A DNA stretch of 5,822 nt from Thermoflexales bacterium (GTDB taxonomy: Bacteria > Chloroflexota > Anaerolineae > Fen-1058). The stretch is taken from NCBI GenBank assembly GCA_016931085.1, contig JAFGFO010000343.1, forward strand, positions 1 through 5,822, read 5' to 3'. The first letter of the stretch is position 1, and the number at the start of each line of letters is the position of its first letter. Below are positions 1-4,895 of the stretch, in pieces. Both the position numbers and the translations under genes were made by a program. The notes under the pieces are model-generated. The model had not been told where the DNA came from. It saw nothing but the letters and a program-made list of their open reading frames with translations, and ran no database searches.

Positions 1-69
1 GGCCGGCATAAACGTGGCCAGCCAGGCGCGCAGCATGTTGGCCCACACTATCCACACATTCGTTCCCAT
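1..69 (-). CDS. Start of an unidentified minus-strand ORF, cut by the window edge
   Basis: An ATG at 69-67 is preceded by GGAG (76-79 on the plus strand as CTCC) with a 6-nt spacing, and the frame stays open for 23 codons to the left edge. The visible peptide begins MGTNVWIVWANML and is rich in Trp and aliphatic residues, so it could be the start of a membrane-associated protein. In most bacteria nuoB follows nuoA, so NuoB is the default guess from position. The visible residues do not resemble a NuoB N-terminus I recognise, although that end is variable. A competing ATG at 73-71 in another frame sits only 2 nt from GGAG and is less likely. The identity is left open because too little is visible. 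Confidence 0.35.
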   Translation of the reverse strand, partial: MGTNVWIVWANMLRAWLATFMPA

Positions 70-103
70 ACATTACTCCAGGCGATCAATTTCGCACGAA
101 AAC

Positions 104-134
104 ACCCCGGCACCCCAGGTGGGGGTATCGGGGT
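104..134 (-). terminator. GC-rich hairpin after nuoA, weak terminator or attenuator
   Basis: Arms 104-109 (ACCCCG) and 129-134 (CGGGGT) pair. After two imperfect positions, 112-116 (ACCCC) pairs with 122-126 (GGGGT) around a 5-nt loop. Read on the minus strand, the stem is followed by GTTTTCG, a short T run. It lies 24 nt past the nuoA stop and before the next ORF. It could terminate or attenuate nuoA transcripts, or protect their 3' end. The T run is weak, so complete termination is doubtful. Confidence 0.4.
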
Positions 135-157
135 AAAACTAGCGCTGTCCGGCCCGC

Positions 158-514
158 TCAGGCCCATTCGAGGTCTCCCTTGCGCCAGGCGTAAATCAGC
201 GCACCGGCCAAGATCAGAATGAAAACGAGCATCTCGATCACGGCAAAAAACGGAAGCTGGTTGTATACCACGGCCCAAGGGAACAGGAAAATCGTCTCGA
301 CGTCGAACAAGACAAAGACCAGGGCATAGATATAGTATTGAGCTTTGAACTGCACCCAGGTATCGCCAACGGTAGTGATACCACACTCGTACGTCGATGA
401 CTTGATGGGGTTAGGTTTTTTAGGGCGAAGAAGCCAGGCCAGGACAGGCGGGATCCCGGCCAGTGCACCGGCGATGACGATGAAAGCAGCAATAAAGGAG
501 TATGATTCGAGCAA
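158..514 (-). CDS. nuoA: NADH-quinone oxidoreductase subunit A (NuoA), TTG start
   Basis: This is a small membrane subunit of respiratory complex I. It sits in the proton-translocating arm next to the quinone-reducing module. The 118-residue product has three membrane segments (about 5-29, 60-82 and 88-110). The family signatures are present: TYECG at 41-45 in the loop after the first helix, and LFDVETIFLFPW at 69-80, whose Asp71 and Glu73 are the conserved acidic pair of NuoA. The frame stays open for 34 further codons upstream, but that extension has no membrane or NuoA character. The TTG at 514-512 lies 8 nt after a perfect AGGAGG and gives the normal family length, so it is the chosen start. 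The gene has its own promoter and is divergent from lexA. What follows on the left is not recognisable as nuoB in the 23 codons visible. Confidence 0.95.
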   Translation of the reverse strand: MLESYSFIAAFIVIAGALAGIPPVLAWLLRPKKPNPIKSSTYECGITTVGDTWVQFKAQYYIYALVFVLFDVETIFLFPWAVVYNQLPFFAVIEMLVFILILAGALIYAWRKGDLEWA

Positions 515-522
515 GTTGCATG

Positions 523-528
523 CCTCCT
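523..528 (-). promoter_or_regulatory. Shine-Dalgarno of nuoA that selects a TTG start
   Basis: AGGAGG on the minus strand (CCTCCT on plus) is separated by 8 nt from TTG at 514-512. An ATG begins just 1 nt after the AGGAGG but is in the wrong frame for NuoA and too close for initiation. This supports TTG as the initiator. Confidence 0.8.
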
Positions 529-570
529 GCGGTAAAGAATTTTCGACACACGCCCTGCACAAGCCTTTTT

Positions 571-590
571 TCTTGACCTGTGGTGCAAGA
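571..590 (-). other. Small hairpin at the 5' end of the nuoA leader
   Basis: TCTTGACC (571-578) pairs with GGT-G-CAAGA (582-590), with a 3-nt loop and one bulged G. With transcription starting near 592, this hairpin would be almost the first structure in the nuoA mRNA. It is followed by an A-rich run on the RNA, so it is not a terminator. A 5'-stabilising role is possible but is only an inference. Confidence 0.3.
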
Positions 591-598
591 CAGAAAAG

Positions 599-627
599 AT
601 TATAGCATGCGCACAAAAATCTGGCAA
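599..627 (-). promoter_or_regulatory. Sigma-70-type promoter of nuoA
   Basis: On the minus strand, -35 TTGCCA (plus 622-627) and -10 TATAAT (plus 599-604) are separated by 17 bp. The -10 is perfect and the -35 matches consensus at five of six positions. Transcription would start near 592, giving a leader of about 78 nt before the TTG start. The promoter also shows that the long upstream extension of the NuoA frame is not translated from a separate ATG. Confidence 0.75.
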
Positions 628-674
628 GTCAAATGAGACAGGAGAACGGTCCGCAATCCACGACGAAACGAAAA

Positions 675-690
675 GTGGAAAAGTGGAAAA
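675..690 (+). repeat. Two tandem GTGGAAAA units upstream of the lexA promoter
   Basis: GTGGAAAA occurs at 675-682 and 683-690, ending 7 bp before the lexA -35 hexamer. The A-rich phasing resembles an UP element contacted by the RNA polymerase alpha subunit, or it may be a simple slippage duplication. Function is inferred only from position. Confidence 0.4.
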
Positions 691-697
691 TTTGTTC

Positions 698-726
698 TTG
701 ACAAAGTACAATTGTTCTGGTATAAT
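698..726 (+). promoter_or_regulatory. Perfect-consensus extended -10 promoter of lexA
   Basis: TTGACA (698-703) and TATAAT (721-726) are both perfect sigma-70 hexamers with a 17-bp spacer. TG at 718-719 adds the extended -10 motif. Such a strong core promoter is expected for a gene held down by a repressor. Transcription would start at about 733, leaving a leader of about 36 nt before the ATG at 769. Confidence 0.92.
705..718. promoter_or_regulatory. Candidate LexA operator (SOS box) in the lexA promoter spacer
   Basis: AGTACAATTGTTCT is a 14-bp palindrome with a single mismatched pair, lying exactly between the -35 and -10 hexamers. Its core, GTAC-N4-GTTC, is one base away from the GAAC-N4-GTTC operator used by Gram-positive and some Chloroflexota LexA proteins. 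LexA genes are usually autoregulated, and binding here would block polymerase. Assignment rests on position, symmetry and family knowledge. Confidence 0.6.
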
Positions 727-753
727 TGGGAAAACATTTGGGAAATTGGGAAA
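726..753 (+). repeat. Three TTGGGAAA copies in the lexA leader
   Basis: TTGGGAAA occurs at 726-733, 738-745 and 746-753, between the -10 element and the Shine-Dalgarno. The first copy overlaps the end of the -10 and the expected start site; the other two lie in the transcribed leader. These could be local duplications or sites for a second regulator. Confidence 0.4.
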
Positions 754-757
754 AATC

Positions 758-763
758 AGGAGG
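758..763 (+). promoter_or_regulatory. Shine-Dalgarno of lexA
   Basis: A perfect AGGAGG lies 5 nt before ATG at 769-771. It settles the lexA start against an in-frame TTG at 712, which falls inside the promoter. Confidence 0.85.
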
Positions 764-768
764 TCAAG

Positions 769-1473
769 ATGATATCCGAACGACAAAACAAGATCTTGGA
801 GTTCATCGAGCGCTTTATCGAGGAGCACTTGTTCCCGCCCAGCATCCGGCAAATCCAGGCCGGTGCGCAAGTCTCGTCCACCTCGGTTGTCAAATACAAC
901 CTTGAAAAGCTCCGCAGGCTGGGCTTGCTCGAGCTGGAGCGGCACACCTCGCGCGGCATGCGCCTGACCGAGCAGGGCAAGGCAATGCTCGCGCAGCTCC
1001 GAGGCGAGGAGTATGCCCCGGCTGCCGGCCGCCCGGCGCCCAAGCCAGAGCCCGCCTGGGGCGGTGGCCTGCTGCGCATCCCGCTCCTGGGACGCATCGC
1101 CGCCGGCGAGCCTATCCCCATCCCTGGCAGCGATTTCAGTCCCATGGGCGAGGCGGCCATCATGCTGACGGGCGACATCGTCCGCGAGCAAGAGGGACTG
1201 TACGCCTTGGAGGTGCGCGGGGACTCGATGATCGATGCCTTGATTCACGATGGCGACCACGTGATCATGAAGCACATCGAGGAAGCGCACGACGGGGAGA
1301 TGGTGGCGGTGTGGTTGAAGGATCGCGAGGAAACGACCCTCAAGCGTTTCTACCGCGAAAAGGGGCGCGTGCGCCTGCAGCCGGCCAACCCGACCATGTC
1401 GCCCATTTACGTCGACCCCGCCAACGTCGAAATCCAGGGACGGGTGGTGGCGGTCGTGCGGAACTTGCAATAG
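769..1473 (+). CDS. lexA: LexA, SOS-response repressor and self-cleaving protease
   Basis: LexA represses DNA-damage genes and, when RecA is activated on single-stranded DNA, cleaves itself. The 234-residue product has a winged-helix DNA-binding part (about 1-70) with the PPSIRQIQ...SSTSVVKYNLEKL helix-turn-helix (23-48). A Pro/Ala/Gly-rich linker (about 82-100) precedes an S24-type C-terminal domain. The cleavage site is Ala112-Gly113 in GRIAAGEP, the nucleophile is Ser153 in RGDSMIDA and the general base is Lys192 in TTLKRFY, so all catalytic parts are present. It is longer than the 202-residue E. coli protein, mainly in the linker. The ATG is fixed by a perfect AGGAGG. The promoter is near-perfect with an operator-like palindrome. 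It is divergent from nuoA and convergent with the tRNA gene. Confidence 0.97.
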   Translation: MISERQNKILEFIERFIEEHLFPPSIRQIQAGAQVSSTSVVKYNLEKLRRLGLLELERHTSRGMRLTEQGKAMLAQLRGEEYAPAAGRPAPKPEPAWGGGLLRIPLLGRIAAGEPIPIPGSDFSPMGEAAIMLTGDIVREQEGLYALEVRGDSMIDALIHDGDHVIMKHIEEAHDGEMVAVWLKDREETTLKRFYREKGRVRLQPANPTMSPIYVDPANVEIQGRVVAVVRNLQ

Positions 1474-1480
1474 AGAACAA

Positions 1481-1513
1481 AGCGGCGGGGTTCCTGACAG
1501 GAACCCCGCCGCT
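1481..1513. terminator. Perfect 14-bp hairpin between lexA and tRNA-Glu
   Basis: Arms 1481-1494 and 1500-1513 are perfectly complementary, enclosing a 5-nt loop, and the stem is very GC-rich. On the minus strand the stem is followed by TTTGTTCTCT, which fits an intrinsic terminator for the tRNA transcript that ends only 7 nt earlier. On the plus strand it begins 7 nt after the lexA stop, but the trailing sequence TAAGCTTATG lacks a T run. It probably serves both genes, more efficiently for the tRNA. Confidence 0.85.
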
Positions 1514-1520
1514 AAGCTTA

Positions 1521-1594
1521 TGCTCCTGGCGGGATTCGAACCCGCGATCTCAGCCTTGAAAGGGCCGCGTCCTAGTCCACTAGACGACAGGAGC
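1521..1594 (-). tRNA. tRNA-Glu, anticodon UUC
   Basis: The 74-nt minus-strand sequence folds as a complete cloverleaf. The acceptor arm GCTCCTG pairs with CAGGAGC. A D-arm of the tRNA-Glu type follows (GTCTAG...AGGAC). The anticodon stem CGGCC/GGCTG has one G-U pair and holds the loop CTTTCAA, whose anticodon TTC reads GAA and GAG. The T-arm GCGGG-TTCGAAT-CCCGC is perfect. The discriminator base is A and the CCA tail is not encoded, so a tRNA nucleotidyltransferase must add it. A promoter lies immediately upstream and a strong hairpin immediately downstream, so it is a stand-alone unit. Confidence 0.97.
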
Positions 1595-1605
1595 CTGGAG
1601 TAGCC

Positions 1606-1633
1606 ATTTTACCATAAATTATTGGTGCGTCAA
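1606..1633 (-). promoter_or_regulatory. Promoter of tRNA-Glu
   Basis: On the minus strand, TTGACG (plus 1628-1633) and TAAAAT (plus 1606-1611) are separated by 16 bp, with a TG extended -10 motif one base before the -10. Transcription would begin around 1599, about five bases before the mature 5' end at 1594, leaving a very short leader for RNase P. The rest of the 93-bp gap between the tRNA and the next gene holds nothing else I can identify. Confidence 0.75.
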
Positions 1634-1687
1634 GTTTGGCGCGGTAGGCAAAGCCTTGAAGACCCGGCAAGTTGCTCACCAGCGAGG

Positions 1688-2506
1688 TCAAGCCGCAGGC
1701 GATGGCGTTGGCGTCGCCGTTGGGGGGCGAGGCGGCAACGGAGGAGGGGTTAGCGTCGGTGGCTCTGGCGTCGCCGTCGGTGGTTCCGGCGTAGCCGTCG
1801 GTGGTTCCGGCGTCGCCGTGGATGGTTCCGGCGTAGCCGTCGGTGGTTCCGGCGTCGCCGTCGGTGGCCTTGGTGGTGGCGGGGGGGGAGGTGGAGAGTC
1901 GGTGGCCGTCGGCACCGGCGACGGCGTAATCGTTGGGAGTGGCCGGCGCGTCAGCGTGGGTGTAGGAGGCAGGGTCGGCGTAGGTGTAGGCGGTGGAGTT
2001 GGTGTGGGCGGTGGGGTCAACGTGGGCAGAGGGGGCGGTGTCAGCGTAGGCAGTGGAGTAGAGGTAAGCCGGGGTATTGGAGTTGGCGACGGCGGGGGAG
2101 GAGGAGAGCTTGTGGGAAGGGCAGTCGCGGTCGCTTGGGGCTGGGATGGCCCAGAGCTCGCTGTACTGGCTAACGGTGTATTCGTCGGGGTCGGGGAAAG
2201 GTGTAGAGGAGGCACGACGAGCGTGTTCTCCTCTGGCGTCAAGAGGCTGTCCACGTCCCAGGCTGGCGGGGTGAGCACTTCTGCCCGAATCTGCTCAATG
2301 ACCATCGTCGGCATGAGAGAATATTCTCGATCTGGATCCACCTGGGAGAGCATGCTAGCGGAGACCTGCCACGTGCGAGAGGGTGTGGTCGCGATTCGCG
2401 CTGCCACTTGCATGCAGGCGAATCCCAACAGCAAGACCATCAGGAACAGTATCCAATCACGCTGTTCCCAACCTTGGTGCCCTTCTTGCGGATCTTTAGC
2501 GCTCAT
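1688..2506 (-). CDS. Single-pass membrane protein with a long Pro/Thr stalk, function unknown
   Basis: I do not recognise a named family. The 272-residue product has a short charged N-terminus (1-17), one hydrophobic anchor (about 18-36), a modest non-repetitive segment (about 40-100, with LMPTMVIEQIRAEVLTPPAWD at its centre) and then a Pro/Thr-rich tail to the end. Residues 101-272 contain 71 prolines. The tail includes PTPTP runs, an eight-proline run (205-212) and five PPTATPE heptads (214-248). Stalks like this usually hold a domain away from the membrane, but here nothing follows the stalk. The Cys at 31 lacks a good lipobox, so membrane anchoring rather than lipoprotein processing is favoured. 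The gene starts 23 bp after the kinase stop with only a weak AGG ribosome site, suggesting cotranscription. An open frame on the opposite strand is a codon-bias shadow. Confidence 0.75.
   Translation of the reverse strand: MSAKDPQEGHQGWEQRDWILFLMVLLLGFACMQVAARIATTPSRTWQVSASMLSQVDPDREYSLMPTMVIEQIRAEVLTPPAWDVDSLLTPEENTLVVPPLHLSPTPTNTPLASTASSGPSQPQATATALPTSSPPPPPSPTPIPRLTSTPLPTLTPPPLPTLTPPPTPTPPPTPTPTLPPTPTLTRRPLPTITPSPVPTATDSPPPPPPPPRPPTATPEPPTATPEPSTATPEPPTATPEPPTATPEPPTLTPPPLPPRPPTATPTPSPAA
1758..1862 (-). repeat. Five tandem 21-bp units encoding PPTATPE heptads
   Basis: Units begin at 1758, 1779, 1800, 1821 and 1842, and a decayed sixth starts at 1863. Units 2-5 differ from each other at one or two positions, and the unit at 1758 differs at two from its neighbour type. 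The 21-bp period preserves the reading frame, so copy number can change without breaking the protein. One unit encodes PSTATPE through a single-base change. Confidence 0.9.
2006..2035 (+). other. G-quadruplex-capable G-run cluster
   Basis: Four G-runs (2006-2008, 2013-2016, 2024-2026 and 2031-2035) are separated by loops of 4, 7 and 4 nt, fitting the usual G3-N1-7 pattern. An eight-G run also lies at 1881-1888. The G-rich strand is the template strand of the stalk gene, so the mRNA is C-rich. The cluster is a by-product of Pro/Thr codons. Whether it folds or slows polymerase is unknown. Confidence 0.5.
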
Positions 2507-2529
2507 ATAGCCTGATTGCAGCTTGGATT

Positions 2530-4812
2530 CTACATCCGAATCTCTGGCAGGCTGGTCTCGGCCGGCCCAGCCGGGATGATTACACGGAACGTGCTGCCGG
2601 TGCCTTCGCGGCTGTGAACCTGGATGGTTCCTCCGTGTGCTTCGACGATGGCCTTGGTGACGTACAATCCCAGGCCAAGCCCGCGCATTTCTTCTTCCAG
2701 CTTGATCGCACCCCGGTAGAAGCGAGTAAAGAGGTGCTTTTGATCGTGTTCGGAAATCCCCACGCCGGTGTCCACGACGTCCAGGCTCACCTGCCCATCG
2801 CGCGCCGACAGGTGCAAGCTTACTTTACCGCCGGCTGGCGTGTACTGCCAGGCATTGCGCACCAGGTTGATAATGGCCCAGCGCAGCCGTTTCTCGTCTA
2901 TCTCCATGTGCGGCACATCGGCGGCTATGTCGAGTTGGATCGTCAAGTCCCTGTCGGCCATCCGAGGCTGCCATTCGGCAGCGATGTCCTCAAGCAAGCT
3001 GGGCAGGGAAGCCAGCCGTCGATGCAGCCCCAGCTTCCCTTTCGCTTCCATTTCCGAAAAGTCCAACAATCCATTGACCATTTCCATCAGGCTATTGGTG
3101 TTCCGGCCGATGGTCTTGAGAAACGCGCGCTGCCGCTCGTCCAGCACCTGCTCAGTCGTCGCATACAAGAGTTCACTGAAGCCCTTGATGGCCGTCAGGG
3201 GCGTGCGCAGCTCGTGCGAGACGTGGGCGATGAACGCATCCTTGAGCTGTTCGGCCGCCGCCTCAGCCGTCACGTCTTGCAGCACGATCACTGTGCCGAT
3301 GCACTCGCCATCGTCTGTCAGGACAGGCGCCGCGTGGGTGTTGACGACCTTCTTCCCGGCCTGGAAACGGCGGCGCTCCACGACCGAGGCACCCGACATT
3401 GGGCTTGCAGCCTGACCGGGATCTTCGGTGAGTTCGTGCAGCGAGGCCAGCTGAAAGTTGGCAGCCATATCTTCCAAAATGACACGAGCGGCGGCGTTCA
3501 TGGGGATAAAGTTGCCCGCCAGGTCTCCCAGCATCACACCGTCGCCAATGCTGGCCAGCACGGACTGGAGGCGCCCGGCAGTTTCTTCTTGAACTTGCAA
3601 TGATTGACTCAAATCTCGAGTCCGCTGTGCCAGGCGCTCGGTCATCTGGTCAAACGTTGCCGCCAACACGCCGATCTCGTCTGTACTGTCGATGCCGGTG
3701 CGATGCTCGAGATCCCCCTCTGCCACAGCCCGCGATGTGTTGACCAGCAAGCTAAGCGGGCGAGTGATCCGGCGAGAAATGACATAACCCACAAGTATCA
3801 CGCACCCCATCGCGGCCGCAAACAGCAACGAGTAGGTATTGCGGCTGGTGGCACCAGCCTGGACAATAAAGTTCGATGGTAAAGCGACAGCAAACACGCC
3901 CAATGTGTTGTTACCCACGCGCAAGGGGCCGCGTGCCAGACGATAGTCACGCTCGTTAAGCCGGATACTCTCTACAACGGTCAAGTCAGCATGATGCAGG
4001 CTGGCCTGGTATGCCTCTGGACTAATCGCTAGATCCGCCAGTAGCTTGGGCGCTTCGGCAGTCTGGGCCTGAGGGGCAAAAGTGGTGGCAATCGTTTGGC
4101 CGTCGTCAAGGTAGACGATGATATCGGCCAGGGAGCTGGCCTTGAAACGCGACAACAGGCCGTCGATCGAGCTGCCAATAACGACGACGCCGATCACCTG
4201 ATCCTGTAGACTAATCGGGATAGCGCTAAAGTAATAGTAATGCTGATTGACCGGATGTAGCCCCAAGGCGCGCTTGGGCGAACTGTCAGGGTCACCAACC
4301 TGCAGCAAGCTTTGAACAATCCACGAGAGCGCGATATCGGACGAACCAGCCACCGATGTGTAGGAACCGTCTTCTTGTTTGAGTAGATGAAGTGCCTCCT
4401 GGCTCTGCGCATCCACCACGACGAGACATTCCAGGCCCAGGCTGGCGGCCGCCGGTTGAGCCAATTCGATCAGCCTGTCTTGATCATGGCTTGCCAAGGC
4501 CTCGTCCAGTCCACGTGTAAAGGCCACGATCCGGGCCCATTCCAGGTGATTGATCTCGCGGCGCGCAAGATTATCTGCAACTACACGACCTGCTTCAAGC
4601 AATTGGTTCGTCAAGCGCTCGTCAAGCGAGCCGGCCACCAGGTTGGTGACCACGTAAACGCCGGCGATGGCTACGACAAGCGTGAGCACCAGGAAAGGCA
4701 AGACGATCTTGTCTCGGATGTTGAGTGATTTGAAGAACGAGAACAGATCACGTGAGGAGGGCGCTACTTGTTTATCGAATTGCTCAGGCATTGCTAACCG
4801 TGTTTTTCCCAT
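2530..4812 (-). CDS. Sensor histidine kinase with Cache-type ectodomain, HAMP and PAS
   Basis: This membrane kinase autophosphorylates on His and passes the phosphate to a response regulator. In its 760 residues, TM1 (about 36-60) is followed by an extracytoplasmic region of about 265 residues with double-Cache character (YYYFSAIPI...DQVIGVVVIGSSIDGLL, 192-220). TM2 (about 326-346) comes next, then HAMP (about 347-399, Pro352 and DEIG 378-381), a short coiled coil and PAS (about 414-515). The H-box FIAHVSHELRTP carries phospho-acceptor His533. The ATPase has the N-box NLVRNAWQYTP (649-659), G1 DTGVGIS (681-687), the F-box (695-698) and G2 GLGLGL (711-716), so it looks active. The ligand is unknown. 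Starts at 4812 or 4791 are both possible; each has a weak ribosome site. No response regulator is in the window. It is the first gene of a likely operon with the stalk protein. Confidence 0.95.
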   Translation of the reverse strand: MGKTRLAMPEQFDKQVAPSSRDLFSFFKSLNIRDKIVLPFLVLTLVVAIAGVYVVTNLVAGSLDERLTNQLLEAGRVVADNLARREINHLEWARIVAFTRGLDEALASHDQDRLIELAQPAAASLGLECLVVVDAQSQEALHLLKQEDGSYTSVAGSSDIALSWIVQSLLQVGDPDSSPKRALGLHPVNQHYYYFSAIPISLQDQVIGVVVIGSSIDGLLSRFKASSLADIIVYLDDGQTIATTFAPQAQTAEAPKLLADLAISPEAYQASLHHADLTVVESIRLNERDYRLARGPLRVGNNTLGVFAVALPSNFIVQAGATSRNTYSLLFAAAMGCVILVGYVISRRITRPLSLLVNTSRAVAEGDLEHRTGIDSTDEIGVLAATFDQMTERLAQRTRDLSQSLQVQEETAGRLQSVLASIGDGVMLGDLAGNFIPMNAAARVILEDMAANFQLASLHELTEDPGQAASPMSGASVVERRRFQAGKKVVNTHAAPVLTDDGECIGTVIVLQDVTAEAAAEQLKDAFIAHVSHELRTPLTAIKGFSELLYATTEQVLDERQRAFLKTIGRNTNSLMEMVNGLLDFSEMEAKGKLGLHRRLASLPSLLEDIAAEWQPRMADRDLTIQLDIAADVPHMEIDEKRLRWAIINLVRNAWQYTPAGGKVSLHLSARDGQVSLDVVDTGVGISEHDQKHLFTRFYRGAIKLEEEMRGLGLGLYVTKAIVEAHGGTIQVHSREGTGSTFRVIIPAGPAETSLPEIRM

Positions 4813-4860
4813 ATTCCGGCACGAGTCAAGCTCGACATAAACTCAGCCTTCACTTTAACC

Positions 4861-4889
4861 AGTATAATGCAGCTTGGTCTACAAGTCAA
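4861..4889 (-). promoter_or_regulatory. Promoter of the kinase/stalk operon
   Basis: On the minus strand, TTGACT (plus 4884-4889) and TATACT (plus 4861-4866) are separated by 17 bp, each hexamer one base off consensus. Transcription would start near 4854, giving a leader of about 42 nt. The -35 lies only a few bases past the stop codon of the upstream surface-protein gene. A tandem ACTATG pair (4889-4900, plus strand) borders it. Confidence 0.7.
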
Positions 4890-4895
4890 CTATGA

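Noticed and set aside
515..616. 34-residue N-terminal extension of NuoA
   Set aside because: It lies upstream of the Shine-Dalgarno and partly upstream of the predicted transcription start, and is not NuoA-like.
712..768. Longer LexA starting at TTG 712
   Set aside because: This codon lies between the -35 and -10 elements and upstream of the transcription start; the ATG at 769 has a perfect Shine-Dalgarno.
238..1470. Minus-strand open frame of 410 codons across lexA and nuoA
   Set aside because: It is antisense to LexA, whose motifs are all intact, and overlaps nuoA in another frame; high GC content explains the lack of stops.
1758..1862. CRISPR array
   Set aside because: The 21-bp units are contiguous with no spacers and are in frame in a protein-coding repeat.
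2414..2416. Lipoprotein Cys (residue 31) in the stalk protein
   Set aside because: The preceding residues GFA do not match a lipobox well, so membrane anchoring by the helix is the simpler reading.
1656..2510. Plus-strand open frame of 284 codons, Gly/Val/Ser-rich, antisense to the stalk gene
   Set aside because: It starts at TTG without a ribosome site, its glycine repeats are the mirror of Pro/Thr codons, and the minus frame has a membrane anchor, operon context and a typical stalk composition.
2614..3603. Plus-strand open frame of 329 codons (with a second at 2768-3415) inside the kinase gene
   Set aside because: It is antisense to the conserved kinase core and has no recognisable domain or start signal.
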